Counted from the first letter of the stretch, positions 49,572-59,239 are shown. The stretch is DNA of 64,000 bases from JAJFJD01 sp965228695 (GCA_965228695.1 CBDDIB010000002.1:3472001-3536000); one strand, 5' to 3'. The notes: generated from the letters alone by a model not told the origin. Numbers and translations are program-made.

Positions 49572-52500
49572 GCACGCTGTGGCATGACCTGCCCGCTAGC
49601 GGAAAGGGAACGATCTGCGGCGTGCCGGAAGGATATGACGCCTGCCTGTTGGCCGCAGGCCTGCGGGCATACGGCAAACCGATCATCCATATCTGCCGCG
49701 ACGATGCGCGGATGGCGCGGATGGCGGAATCATTGGCGTTCTTCGATCCCGGCGTCCGGGTGTTCGACCTTCCAGCATGGGATTGCCTGCCCTACGACAG
49801 GGTCTCGCCGAACCCGGAACTTGCCGCACGGCGGCTCGAAACAATCGCCTATTTAGCCGATGAACCGTCGGGTCCGTATGTGGTCCTGACGACGGTCAGC
49901 GCGGCGTTGCAACTGATGCCGCCGCAAGACGCCTTTCGGGGCGTGGCCATCGCCGGGCGTCCGGGCAGTCAAATGCCGCAGGAAAAACTGCTGAGTTTCT
50001 TTTCCCACAACGGTTATCGCCGGGCAGGCACGGTACGTGAACCGGGCGAATACGCCTTGCGCGGCGGTATCGTCGACGTCTTCCCGCCCGGTGAGGAGTC
50101 GCCCCTTCGGCTCGATTTCTTCGGCGACGAGCTCGAATCCATTCGCCGGTTCGATGCGATGACGCAACGAACACTGGGCGAAGAGCAGGAAATCAAACTC
50201 ATTCCGGTCAGCGAAGTCATCTTGGACGACGAAAGCATCGTCGATTTCCGCAACCGCTACCGGACGATCTTCGGAGTCCCGGCCACCAACGACGCCGTCT
50301 ACGAAAGCGTCAGCGCCGGACAGCGGCATCCCGGCGTCGAGCATTGGTTACCGCTTTTTTGGGACGGATTGGAGAGCCTCTTCGACTATCTGCCCGACGC
50401 AATCCTTTCCGTCGACGATCGGACCGAAGAAGCCGTCACGGCACGATTGGATCTCATAACGGATTACTATGAGGCTCGCCGGGAGATGCTGCCATCGACG
50501 CAGCGCGATGCGGCCGCGGAGGCGACGCCGGTCTACCATCCGGTTCCGCCCGAAACGCTGTTCCTCGACGATCAACAATGGCGCACGGTGGTGGCGCGGC
50601 GGCGCACGGTCGAATTCACGCCTTTCGACGCGCCGGAAGACATGGGCGGCGTGGTCAATGCCGGCGGGCGGCCACCGCCCGATTTTTCGATCGCCCGGAC
50701 CAATCCGGACTTGAACCCGTTCGATACGGCGAAGGCGCTGATCGAAAAGGAAACCGCGCGCCCCGTGGTCATTACGGCGCATAGCGAAGGATCCCGAGAC
50801 CGGCTGGCGGCAATGCTGACCGAACATGGCGCGTCGACACCCGTGCTGATCGACAGCTGGCGTGATGTCGATACTCATGATTCCGGGAAGACCCTGTTGG
50901 GTATCCTCGACATCGACCACGGCTTCACCGCGCCGGACCGGATAGTCGTCAGCGAGCAGGACATCCTCGGCGAACGGCTCATCCGGGCCGCCCGGAAACG
51001 GCGGCAAGCCGAACATTTCATCACCGAAGTTTCCAGTCTCAACGCGGGCGACATCGTCGTGCATGTCGATAACGGTATTGGCCGCTACGAAGGGCTCGAG
51101 ACGCTGACGGTAAGCGGCGCGCCGCATGACTGCCTGCGCGTTCTCTATGCCGGCGACGACCGCTTGTACGTCCCGGTCGAGAATATCGACGTACTGTCGC
51201 GATACGGCGCGGAAGATACGGCGATGCAACTCGACCGGCTCGGCGCGACCGCCTGGCAGGCGCGTAAAGCGCGGGTCAAGGAACGCATTCGCGAAATCGC
51301 CGACCAACTGCTCAAGGTTGCAGCCGAGCGTACGATGAAGGACGGGGAAGAGATGCTGCCGCAGTCCGCCGAGTTCGAGGAATTCTGCGCGCGCTTCTCC
51401 TTCTCGGAAACCGAAGACCAACAGCAAGCCATCGACGATGTGGTCGCGGATCTAGGATCCGGCCGGTCGATGGACCGTCTCGTGTGCGGCGATGTCGGAT
51501 TCGGCAAGACGGAAGTGGCCTTGCGCGCCGCCTTCGTGGCCGCAATGACCGGGACACAGGTCGCTTTGGTGGTGCCGACGACCCTACTGGCGGCGCAGCA
51601 TTACAAGACCTTCACCGAACGGTTCGCGGGGCTGCCCATTCGAATTGAACAGCTGTCGCGGCTCGTTCCGTCCGGCAAGGCCGCCGCGATCCGCGAAGAA
51701 CTGTCGGCCGGTATGGTCAACATCGTGATCGGCACGCAGTCGCTTCTCGCGAAATCCATCGAATTCGACAATCTGGGCCTGCTGATCGTCGACGAGGAGC
51801 AGCATTTCGGCGTCGCCCAGAAAGAACGTCTGAAACAACTCAAGGCTAATGTTCACGTCCTGACCCTGACGGCGACCCCGATCCCGAGAACCCTGCAGAT
51901 GGCACTCGCCGGCGTGCGCGAGATGAGCATCATCGCAACGCCCCCGGTAGACCGGCTTGCCGTGCGCACTTTCGTGCTGCCATACGATCCCGTGATGATC
52001 CGCGAAGCGATCCGCCGCGAATCCTATCGCGGCGGCCAGACATTCTACGTGTGTCCGCGCGTGTCCGACCTAAGCCGTGTCCATGGGCGGCTGAAAGAGT
52101 TGGTCCCCGAGGCGAAGGTCGGCATCGCGCATGGCCAGATGCCCACGGCCGAACTCGAGACCGTGATGACAAGGTTCGGCGACGCCGAGTACGACATCCT
52201 GCTATCCACCAACATCATCGAAGCCGGGCTCGACATCCCGCGCGCCAACACCATGATCGTCCATCGCGCCGACCGGTTCGGGCTGGCGCAGCTTTATCAA
52301 CTTCGGGGGCGGATCGGGCGCTCCAAGACCCGCGCTTACGCTTACCTGACATTGCCGCCAGGCCAGAAGATCACCGAAACCGCATCGAAACGGCTGGCGG
52401 TCATGCAATCACTCGACACGTTGGGCGCGGGTTTCACCTTGGCCAGCCATGACCTGGATATTCGCGGTGCGGGCAATCTATTGGGCGACGAGCAATCCGG

Positions 52501-53056
52501 ACATATCAAGGAAGTCGGCGTCGAGTTGTATCAGCAGCTCCTGGAAGAGGCGATCACCAAGCTGCGCGAAGGCGAAACCGAAGAAATCATGGAGGAGGGC
52601 TGGTCGCCGCAGATTTCCGTCGGATCGTCCGTCCTGATCCCCGACACGTATGTGTCGGATCTATCCGTCCGGCTCGGCCTCTACCGGCGCCTGTCGGTAC
52701 TGTCCACACGAGACGATATCGACGGCTTGGCCGCCGAGATGATCGACCGCTTTGGCCCGCTTCCAGATGAGGTGAAGAATCTCATGGAAATTATGGAAAT
52801 CAAACAATTCTGCAAAACGGCCGGCATAGAAAAGATCGATGCCGGCCCGAAAGGCGCGGTGCTGTCCTTCCGCAGCAACGAGTTCGCAAACCCCGAGGGG
52901 CTGATCGGATTCATTCAGAAGGAGGCCGGTCGGGTTCGCCTGCGCCCGGATCACAGTCTGCTGTGCATGCGTCGCTGGGACCGGCAGCAGGAGCGGTTGG
53001 ACGGTGTCCGTGACTTGGTGGGCACGTTGGCGCGGATCGCGACGGCAGCGGCGTAA
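49499..53056 (+). CDS. mfd: Transcription-repair coupling factor Mfd
   Basis: The 1185-residue protein is the normal Mfd length. The UvrB-homology N-terminus, RNA-polymerase-interacting domain and translocase are all present. Visible motifs are G-D-V-G-F-G-K-T-E-V (Walker A), D-E-E-Q-H-F-G (DEEQ box), T-L-T-A-T-P-I-P-R-T, and L-Y-Q-L-R-G-R-I-G-R-S. The TRCF C-terminal domain follows. Mfd removes stalled RNA polymerase and recruits UvrA. The ATG lies inside the sdhE frame. Confidence 0.98.
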   Translation: MADVSEEFPDTADNGLHAEDTDLLSTLWHDLPASGKGTICGVPEGYDACLLAAGLRAYGKPIIHICRDDARMARMAESLAFFDPGVRVFDLPAWDCLPYDRVSPNPELAARRLETIAYLADEPSGPYVVLTTVSAALQLMPPQDAFRGVAIAGRPGSQMPQEKLLSFFSHNGYRRAGTVREPGEYALRGGIVDVFPPGEESPLRLDFFGDELESIRRFDAMTQRTLGEEQEIKLIPVSEVILDDESIVDFRNRYRTIFGVPATNDAVYESVSAGQRHPGVEHWLPLFWDGLESLFDYLPDAILSVDDRTEEAVTARLDLITDYYEARREMLPSTQRDAAAEATPVYHPVPPETLFLDDQQWRTVVARRRTVEFTPFDAPEDMGGVVNAGGRPPPDFSIARTNPDLNPFDTAKALIEKETARPVVITAHSEGSRDRLAAMLTEHGASTPVLIDSWRDVDTHDSGKTLLGILDIDHGFTAPDRIVVSEQDILGERLIRAARKRRQAEHFITEVSSLNAGDIVVHVDNGIGRYEGLETLTVSGAPHDCLRVLYAGDDRLYVPVENIDVLSRYGAEDTAMQLDRLGATAWQARKARVKERIREIADQLLKVAAERTMKDGEEMLPQSAEFEEFCARFSFSETEDQQQAIDDVVADLGSGRSMDRLVCGDVGFGKTEVALRAAFVAAMTGTQVALVVPTTLLAAQHYKTFTERFAGLPIRIEQLSRLVPSGKAAAIREELSAGMVNIVIGTQSLLAKSIEFDNLGLLIVDEEQHFGVAQKERLKQLKANVHVLTLTATPIPRTLQMALAGVREMSIIATPPVDRLAVRTFVLPYDPVMIREAIRRESYRGGQTFYVCPRVSDLSRVHGRLKELVPEAKVGIAHGQMPTAELETVMTRFGDAEYDILLSTNIIEAGLDIPRANTMIVHRADRFGLAQLYQLRGRIGRSKTRAYAYLTLPPGQKITETASKRLAVMQSLDTLGAGFTLASHDLDIRGAGNLLGDEQSGHIKEVGVELYQQLLEEAITKLREGETEEIMEEGWSPQISVGSSVLIPDTYVSDLSVRLGLYRRLSVLSTRDDIDGLAAEMIDRFGPLPDEVKNLMEIMEIKQFCKTAGIEKIDAGPKGAVLSFRSNEFANPEGLIGFIQKEAGRVRLRPDHSLLCMRRWDRQQERLDGVRDLVGTLARIATAAA

Positions 53057-53061
53057 CGGCG

Positions 53062-53712
53062 CTAGAGCGCGGCCTGACGCGCTTCCTCCTGCACCATATC
53101 GAACAGCGAGAAGAAGGCTTCCGGTTCCTGCGCCCCGGAGAGGGCGTACCGGCCGTTCACGATGAAGCAGGGTACCCCCTCGATGCCGATCTGGCGCGCA
53201 TGCATGTCCTCGTTACGGACGGCCTCTAAGTCCTCGGCGGAGGAAAGGTAACGATCGACCAGGCCGACCTCCAAACCGACATCCTCGCCGATTTCGAGCA
53301 AGACCTGCCGTTCGCCGATATCCAATCCACGCATGAAATACGCGCTGAACAGATGCTCGGCAACGGCATCCTGACAGTCATGCAGGCCGGCAAGCCGAAT
53401 CAGCCGGTGCGCGTCGATCGTATTCGGGGTCACCGTGATCGCATCAAATCGGAAGGCGAGACCTTCCATCGCCCCGACCTGACCGATATGGCGGTAAAGC
53501 CGGTCGGCTTCGGTCGCGCTGCCGAACTTCGTCGTCAGGTACGCATCGCGGTCCATGCCGGCCGCGGGCATCGCCGGATTGAGTTGAAAGGCACGCCAAT
53601 TGATGGAAGCGGGAATGGACGGACGGGCGGCAAGGGCCCGTTCGAGGCGGCGCTTGCCGATAAAACACCACGGACAAATCGGATCGGAAAAGACATCGAT
53701 GTTCATGCCCAT
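53062..53712 (-). CDS. DsbA family (FrnE-like) thiol oxidoreductase
   Basis: The 216-residue protein has the active site D-P-I-C-P-W-C-F-I-G-K-R near residue 10. A long helical insert and the cis-Pro loop I-E-G-V-P-C-F-I-V-N-G follow. There is no signal peptide, so it is cytoplasmic. FrnE-like/2-hydroxychromene-2-carboxylate isomerase-like relatives exist, so thiol-disulfide exchange or isomerisation is possible. It converges closely on mfd (six bases between the stops). Confidence 0.92.
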   Translation of the reverse strand: MGMNIDVFSDPICPWCFIGKRRLERALAARPSIPASINWRAFQLNPAMPAAGMDRDAYLTTKFGSATEADRLYRHIGQVGAMEGLAFRFDAITVTPNTIDAHRLIRLAGLHDCQDAVAEHLFSAYFMRGLDIGERQVLLEIGEDVGLEVGLVDRYLSSAEDLEAVRNEDMHARQIGIEGVPCFIVNGRYALSGAQEPEAFFSLFDMVQEEARQAAL

Positions 53713-53749
53713 CGCCTTCGATTGTGCCGGTAGAACGGCACCGGAGAGC

Positions 53750-54235
53750 TTAGGCCATAATCTTCTGGACCGCTAATTCGAGTCCTTTGGCGATCTCGCG
53801 GCCGACCGGACCGCCGTCGCCGTTGATCTTATGCGTCATCACGGCTTTCAAAGCGTCGACATGGACACCGATTACCTGCAATTCCTTGTCGCTCGAATCG
53901 TCCAGGTTTTCGGTAAAGGCGCAAAGCGACGAGCCGATCCGGGTGAGCAGGGGATAGTCAAAGGTCGCTCCCTGGCCACGCAGGTCATGCACGACCATAA
54001 AGATACTGCGGACGATATCGGGGCGCTTGTCGGGATTGGCGACCGCCTCTTTCAGCAACGGGTCCAACTTTCCGATTTCTTCGAGCGCCAAATCGGTAAA
54101 CTGATCGCTGAGGCGTTTAACCGCAGCGTCGGCGCGAGCGACCATCTTATCGCTGATGTCACCGCCGCCCGATACGCGTTCGGAAATCTGATGCGGCGGT
54201 TGGACAAAACGGACCTGCGGATTATTCGGCGTCAT
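53750..54235 (-). CDS. Hpt-like helical protein
   Basis: The protein has 161 residues from ATG 54233-54235. The central helix M-V-V-H-D-L-R-G-Q-G-A-T-F contains His83 in the phosphotransfer motif H-x-x-[KR]-G-x-x-x-x. L-L-T-R-I-G-S-S-L-C follows. This matches the histidine-phosphotransfer four-helix bundle, used in multi-step phosphorelays. It is a stand-alone domain with no sensor kinase nearby, so its partners are unknown. The function assignment is by motif only. Confidence 0.75.
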   Translation of the reverse strand: MTPNNPQVRFVQPPHQISERVSGGGDISDKMVARADAAVKRLSDQFTDLALEEIGKLDPLLKEAVANPDKRPDIVRSIFMVVHDLRGQGATFDYPLLTRIGSSLCAFTENLDDSSDKELQVIGVHVDALKAVMTHKINGDGGPVGREIAKGLELAVQKIMA

Positions 54236-54689
54236 TCTAGAAACCCCATCCCAAAAAACTAGCCTGTGCAACGCGGTTATAACGCCCCAGCGGGGCAGAA
54301 GTCATATTTCGCATTCATCGTCCAAGCGAACATCCCGTGAGCCCTTTGTAATTTAAGGCTGTTTTGGTGTTCGCATTCCCTCAACTCCGGATTATTCCAC
54401 TCCTTCGAACCAACCGGAGAGACGATGACAGATGCCATTATACACAAGCGGCATTAAGAATTTGTCAAAAACTGTAAACCAGTTAATTTATTAATATTGT
54501 TGTAATTTTTGGTTTCCAGCCGCGATCGGCGAGGACTGCATTCGCGAAAATACGCGGCGCCCCCTCGATTCGCTCGCCGACCGGCATCGGATCGTGATGC
54601 CTTGCCAGCTTGACGTATGTCACGCCGCGAAGAACGATATGGTCGAAGGCCGGGGCAACCGGCCCAACCCGCCAAGGAGGATCCCGCCG
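54236..54689. other. Intergenic region, AT-rich in the middle, no gene
   Basis: This 454-base gap lies between the divergent Hpt-like gene and the acyl-CoA ligase operon. A GCCCC-AGC-GGGGC hairpin sits near 54284, and an AT-rich stretch at about 54460-54505 is a likely promoter zone. The right end holds AAGGAGG, the ligase ribosome binding site. No protein gene is convincing; the in-frame ATG at 54594 is not used. Confidence 0.5.
54674..54680 (+). promoter_or_regulatory. Ribosome binding site AAGGAGG deciding a TTG start
   Basis: A perfect AAGGAGG lies nine bases before TTG 54690. No comparable signal precedes the in-frame ATG at 54594, so the ligase start is placed at TTG. Confidence 0.85.
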
Positions 54690-56318
54690 TTGCCGTCGCC
54701 TTTTGACACTCACCTCGACCCGGTCGAGGCGAACCACCAACCCCTGACGCCGCTGACCTTCCTTCGCCGTTCCGCCGCGGTGTTTCCCGACAAGACGGCG
54801 TTCATCCACGGCAATTGGCGATGCAACTACCGGGACTTCTATGCCCGGGCACGGCAACTCGCCTCCGCGCTGACACGGCATGGGATCGGCAAGGGCGATA
54901 CGGTGACGGTCATGGCCGCCAACATTCCGCCGTTGCTGGAAGCGCATTACGGCGCCCCCATGATCGGCGCCGTTCTCAATGCGCTGAATACGCGGCTCGA
55001 CCCGGCCGCGATCGCCTTCATTCTGGAACACGCAAACACGCAGATACTCTTTACCGACAAAGGGTATTCCGACGTAATGAAGGAAGCGTTGTCCCTGACC
55101 AAAGCGACGCCGACCGTGATCGACATCGACGACCCATTGGCCGAATGCGGCGAGCTATTGGGCGAGGAAGACTACGAGGCCTTTATCGCCGCGGGCGACC
55201 CGGAGTTCGAGTGGCACTATCCGGACGACGAATGGGAGGCGTTGGCGCTCAACTACACATCCGGCACCACCGGCAATCCGAAAGGCGTCGTGTTTCATCA
55301 CCGGGGCGCTTATCTCAACGCGATCGGGAATGTTCTGAGCAACGGGTACCGGCACGACACGACCTACCTCTGGACGCTGCCGATGTTCCATTGCAACGGC
55401 TGGACCCATACCTGGGGACTGTCGGTCGTCGGCGGCACGCATGTCTGCCTGCGCCAAGTTGATCCCGGGCTGATTTTCGAACTGATCGAACGGCACAGCG
55501 TAACCCATATGAGCGGCGCGCCGATCGTCCTCAACATGCTGATCCACGCCCCGGATTCCGCGAAACGCAGATTCTCGCACGGCATCGTGGACATTGCCAC
55601 CGGCGGCGCGGCGCCGCCGAGCGCGGTCATTGCCGGGATGGAGGAGATGGGCTTCAAGGTAAAGCATCTCTATGGCCTGACGGAATCCTACGGCCCCTCG
55701 ACCGAATGCGTTTGGCAGGACGACTGGGACGCTCTCAGCTTCGACGAGCAGGTCGGTAAGGTCGCTCGACAGGGGGTTAACGTGGTAACGCTGCACGAAC
55801 AACGCGTGGTCAATCCGGATACGCTGGAAGAGGTGCCGGCGGACGCGGAAACCGTGGGTGAAATCGTACTCCGTGGCAACACGATCATGAAGGGCTATCT
55901 AAAGAATGCGGCGGCGACACAGGAGGCGTTCGCGGGCGGTTGGTTCCATACCGGCGATCTCGCGGTGCTGCATCCGGACGGCTATGCAGAGATCAAGGAT
56001 CGGGCGAAGGACATCATCATCTCCGGCGGCGAGAACATCTCCAGCCTAGAGGTTGAAGAGGTGTTGTTCCGGCATCCGGACATCATGGAAGCGGCGGTGG
56101 TCGCGATGCCGCATGAAAAGTGGGGCGAATCCCCATGCGCCTTCGTAACCACGGTTTCCAACGGCGCGGATTTGTCCGCCGCCGACGTGATCGCGTATTG
56201 TCGCGATAACCTGGCACACTATAAATGCCCGACGAAGATCGTCTTCGGCGATTTGCCGAAGACCTCGACCGGCAAAATCCAGAAATTCGTCCTGCGTGAC
56301 CGCGCAAAGGAGAATTGA
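54690..56318 (+). CDS. Acyl-CoA synthetase (AMP-forming, class I adenylating enzyme)
   Basis: The protein has 542 residues from TTG 54690. Adenylation motifs: Y-T-S-G-T-T-G-N-P-K-G (about residue 189), L-Y-G-L-T-E-S-Y-G-P, G-W-F-H-T-G-D-L, and D-R-A-K-D-I-I-I-S-G-G-E-N-I-S. The catalytic-lysine loop L-P-K-T-S-T-G-K-I-Q-K follows. It activates a fatty or aromatic-acyl acid to its CoA thioester. First gene of a tight operon with SDR, NIPSNAP and acyl-CoA dehydrogenase genes, all with spacing of 30 bases or less, suggesting a CoA-thioester catabolic route. Confidence 0.94.
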   Translation: MPSPFDTHLDPVEANHQPLTPLTFLRRSAAVFPDKTAFIHGNWRCNYRDFYARARQLASALTRHGIGKGDTVTVMAANIPPLLEAHYGAPMIGAVLNALNTRLDPAAIAFILEHANTQILFTDKGYSDVMKEALSLTKATPTVIDIDDPLAECGELLGEEDYEAFIAAGDPEFEWHYPDDEWEALALNYTSGTTGNPKGVVFHHRGAYLNAIGNVLSNGYRHDTTYLWTLPMFHCNGWTHTWGLSVVGGTHVCLRQVDPGLIFELIERHSVTHMSGAPIVLNMLIHAPDSAKRRFSHGIVDIATGGAAPPSAVIAGMEEMGFKVKHLYGLTESYGPSTECVWQDDWDALSFDEQVGKVARQGVNVVTLHEQRVVNPDTLEEVPADAETVGEIVLRGNTIMKGYLKNAAATQEAFAGGWFHTGDLAVLHPDGYAEIKDRAKDIIISGGENISSLEVEEVLFRHPDIMEAAVVAMPHEKWGESPCAFVTTVSNGADLSAADVIAYCRDNLAHYKCPTKIVFGDLPKTSTGKIQKFVLRDRAKEN

Positions 56319-57083
56319 ATGACTGAAGGGTCTCTGTCGGGCCGCACCGCGCTCGTCACCGGCGCGTCGAGCGGCCTCGGCCGTCACTTCGCGACTGTCC
56401 TGGCCCAAAATGGCGCAAAGGTCGCGATCGCCGCACGGCGCATGGAAAATCTCGAGGCCTTGGCCGGGGAGATCGGGAAGTCGGGCGGTCACGCCCTGCC
56501 GGTTGCCCTCGACGTCGGCGATCCCGAGGCAATCCGCGCCGCCGTGGAAAAAACCGAGCAGGATCTCGGACCGATCGGCATCCTTATCAATAATTCCGGG
56601 ATCGCGCCGTCCGAAAGCGCGCTGGATGTCGACGAAGATCTCTGGGACCGTGTGATGGACGTCAACCTGAAGGGCGCCTGGATTACGGCGCAAGAGACCG
56701 CCCGGCGCATGATCGAAGCGGGGCAGGGCGGCAGCATCATCAACATCGCCTCGGTGCTGGCGCTTCGCGTGCAGAAAGGGACCGCCCCCTATGCGATTTC
56801 TAAAGCCGGTCTGCTGCAGATGACCAAGGCGCTCGCCCTCGAATGGGCGCGCTTCGACATTCGGGTCAATGCAATCGCACCGGGCTACTTCGAGACCGAT
56901 ATCAGCCGCGCCTTCCTTCAAAGCGAGGCCGGCCAGCGCATGGCCAAGTCGATTCCGCAACGCCGCTTCGGCGAGCCGCAGGACCTGGACGGCGCGTTGA
57001 TGTTCCTGGCGGGCGACGGTTCAAAATACGTCACGGGCGTGCTGATCCCCGTCGACGGCGGTCATAACGTGGTGCTCGCCTGA
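56319..57083 (+). CDS. SDR family oxidoreductase (3-oxoacyl/3-hydroxyacyl dehydrogenase-like)
   Basis: The protein has 254 residues and starts directly after the ligase stop (TGAATG), so the two are co-translated. Canonical SDR features: T-G-A-S-S-G-L-G-R-H near residue 16, N-N-S-G-I, Y-A-I-S-K (YxxxK) and the catalytic Ser in N-I-A-S-V. In the CoA operon it may act on a 3-hydroxyacyl or alcohol intermediate. NADP versus NAD preference is unresolved. Confidence 0.93.
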   Translation: MTEGSLSGRTALVTGASSGLGRHFATVLAQNGAKVAIAARRMENLEALAGEIGKSGGHALPVALDVGDPEAIRAAVEKTEQDLGPIGILINNSGIAPSESALDVDEDLWDRVMDVNLKGAWITAQETARRMIEAGQGGSIINIASVLALRVQKGTAPYAISKAGLLQMTKALALEWARFDIRVNAIAPGYFETDISRAFLQSEAGQRMAKSIPQRRFGEPQDLDGALMFLAGDGSKYVTGVLIPVDGGHNVVLA

Positions 57084-57112
57084 CGGCGGCGCCCTAGCGA
57101 AAGGAAACTGAG

Positions 57113-57442
57113 ATGTTCGTGGAAAAGCGCGTCTATACGGTGAAACCCGGCGGCGTTCCCGTCTACATGAAGATTTACGAGGAGTTCGGCTACGCAACCC
57201 AGAGCAAGCATCTCGGCCAGCCGGTCGGCTGGTATTTTTCGGAGGTCGGCGGCCTCAACCAAATCACGCATATGTGGCAGTACGAGGATCTGAACGACCG
57301 CGCCGCCCGCCGGACCGCGATGCAGGCCGATCCCGATTGGCACACCTATCTCGGCAAGATCAAGGAAGCGGATATCCTGCTGGCGCAGGAGAACGAACTC
57401 CTGGTGCCCGCGCCCTGGTCGCCGGAACTCCGAGACGCCTGA
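57113..57442 (+). CDS. NIPSNAP family protein
   Basis: The 109-residue single-domain NIPSNAP has M-F-V-E-K-R-V-Y-T-V-K-P-G, V-G-W-Y-F-S-E-V-G-G-L-N-Q-I-T-H-M-W and D-L-N-D-R-A-A-R-R. GAAAGGAAA lies just upstream of the ATG. It sits between SDR and acyl-CoA dehydrogenase genes with short spacers (29 and 1 bases). A role in the operon's acyl degradation is inferred; the reaction is unknown. Confidence 0.92.
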   Translation: MFVEKRVYTVKPGGVPVYMKIYEEFGYATQSKHLGQPVGWYFSEVGGLNQITHMWQYEDLNDRAARRTAMQADPDWHTYLGKIKEADILLAQENELLVPAPWSPELRDA

Positions 57443-57443
57443 T

Positions 57444-58640
57444 ATGGATTTCACGCTCAGTCCGCATGTCGAAGAGACGCGACAGCGCATCCGCCGGTTC
57501 GTCGACGAGCATATCCTGCCGGTCGAAGCCGACCCGGCGAATTACGACGACCACGAAAATATAGCGCCAGAACCGTTGGAGACGCTGAAGGCCGCTGCGA
57601 AGGCGGAGGGTCTGTGGTCACTCTCGCTGCCGGAGGAGTGGGGCGGTCTCGGCTTCAGTATGACCGAGATCGCGCCCTGTTACGAGGAGATGAACCGCTC
57701 CATCTTTGGTCCGGTTTGTTTCAACGCATCGGCCCCCGACGACGGCAACATGCGGGTCCTGAGCCAAGTCGCGCGCGAGGACCAGAAGGAGAAATGGCTG
57801 CGCCCGATCGCGGACGGCACGATCCGGTCTTCCTTCATCATGACCGAGCCGCATCCCGGTTCAGGCTCCGACCCGTCGATGATGCTGACCGAGGCGAAGA
57901 AGGACGGCGGCAAGTGGATCGTCAACGGCACCAAATGGTTCATTACCGGTGCCGGCGTCGCCGAGCATTTCATCCTGATGGCGCGGACGTCGGACGATGC
58001 CCGGCGGGGCCTGACCGCCTTCATGTTTCACAAGGACACGCCCGGTTGGCGCATCAAGCGGCGTATCCCGATCATGGGTCCGGAGGAACACGGCGGTCAC
58101 TGTGAACTCGTGTTCGAAGACATGGAAATTCCGGACGAAGACCGCCTGATGGAAGTCGGCGACGGGTTAAAGCTGACTCAGATTCGGCTCGGGCCGGCGC
58201 GGCTGACGCATTGCATGCGCTGGCTCGGCCTCGCCAAGCGCTCGATGGAAATCGCCACCGAGTATGTTTCGAAACGGGAGAGTTTCGGCGTAAAGCTGGC
58301 CGACCGCGAGAGCGTGCAATGGTTGCTCGGCGAGGCGGCGATGGAAATCCAGGTTGGCCGCATGCTGACGATGAACGCGGCATGGCAGCTGGACCGAGGT
58401 GATTACGCCCGCAAGGAAATCTCCATGGCCAAGATCCAGGTCGCCGACACGCTGCATAAGGCGGTCGATACGGCGATCCAGCTCAACGGCGCGCGGGGCT
58501 ATTCCAAAGATACCGTGCTCGAATGGATCTACCGCTACGCGCGGCAGGCGCGACTCGTCGACGGCGCGTCGGAGGTGCACAAAATGGTCCTCGCGCGCAA
58601 CCTCATGGCCGAAGGCAACGATTTTTGGCGCTGGGGTTAG
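57444..58640 (+). CDS. Acyl-CoA dehydrogenase
   Basis: The 398-residue protein has the family layout. An N-terminal helical domain is followed by E-P-H-P-G-S-G-S-D-P-S, W-I-V-N-G-T-K-W-F-I-T-G-A and a C-terminal Q-L-N-G-A-R-G-Y-S-K-D. It would oxidise an acyl-CoA with FAD and pass electrons to ETF. It starts one base after the NIPSNAP stop, completing the ligase-SDR-NIPSNAP-ACAD operon. The catalytic base position was not pinned. Confidence 0.95.
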   Translation: MDFTLSPHVEETRQRIRRFVDEHILPVEADPANYDDHENIAPEPLETLKAAAKAEGLWSLSLPEEWGGLGFSMTEIAPCYEEMNRSIFGPVCFNASAPDDGNMRVLSQVAREDQKEKWLRPIADGTIRSSFIMTEPHPGSGSDPSMMLTEAKKDGGKWIVNGTKWFITGAGVAEHFILMARTSDDARRGLTAFMFHKDTPGWRIKRRIPIMGPEEHGGHCELVFEDMEIPDEDRLMEVGDGLKLTQIRLGPARLTHCMRWLGLAKRSMEIATEYVSKRESFGVKLADRESVQWLLGEAAMEIQVGRMLTMNAAWQLDRGDYARKEISMAKIQVADTLHKAVDTAIQLNGARGYSKDTVLEWIYRYARQARLVDGASEVHKMVLARNLMAEGNDFWRWG

Positions 58641-58652
58641 GCGACCCCGCCG

Positions 58653-59177
58653 TTATAGATTGGCCGCATGGGCGGAATACCATTCGTCGCGGGGCCCGAA
58701 GCCGGGCAGGTCGCGAATGTGCGCTTCCGTCGCCGCGATGAGGTCCTCATCCGACAAGCTGTAGTCGACCTCGAACCGCAGCGGCTGTTCCACATGCCAC
58801 GGCGTCCGGGTGAAGATTTCCAGCCGGTTGTTCTCCGGGTCGCGGAAATAGATCGACCAAGTGGTGCCGTGCGATACCGTCTCCACCGCCGTGCCCTGCA
58901 GCGGCGATAGGACTTCCAACATCTGACGCACCTGAGCGAGCGTATCCACTCGAAAGGCGAGATGGTTGAATTCATCGCGCGGCTTGCCGCCGCCCTGAAG
59001 CACCAATTGATGGTGCTCGTCGGGGCTTCGGCTCATGAATACCAGCTCGGATTTCTCGAATTTCCGGCGGTCGGTGACGACGAACCCCAGCGATTCGGTA
59101 TAGAACCGCTCCATCGTCGGCATATCCTTCACCGGAACCGCGAAATGGCTCAGCGTCATGATGGGTCTGTCGGGCAT
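58653..59177 (-). CDS. VOC family protein (glyoxalase/extradiol dioxygenase fold)
   Basis: The 174-residue protein has the paired beta-alpha-beta-beta-beta modules. Putative metal ligands are visible in L-S-H-F-A-V-P-V (His), F-N-H-L-A-F-R-V (His) and N-N-R-L-E-I-F (Glu). The H-H/E pattern fits extradiol-type dioxygenases and glyoxalase-like enzymes. Substrate unknown. It converges on the acyl-CoA dehydrogenase, 12 bases between the stops. Confidence 0.88.
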   Translation of the reverse strand: MPDRPIMTLSHFAVPVKDMPTMERFYTESLGFVVTDRRKFEKSELVFMSRSPDEHHQLVLQGGGKPRDEFNHLAFRVDTLAQVRQMLEVLSPLQGTAVETVSHGTTWSIYFRDPENNRLEIFTRTPWHVEQPLRFEVDYSLSDEDLIAATEAHIRDLPGFGPRDEWYSAHAANL

Positions 59178-59239
59178 GCCGGCCTCCTTCTATCCCGTAG
59201 ACACGGTATCCAAATACTATAGGGCGCCGGGCCGCGATG

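Noticed and set aside
54594..54689. ATG at 54594 as start of the acyl-CoA ligase
   Set aside because: No ribosome binding site; the TTG at 54690 follows a perfect AAGGAGG at the right distance.
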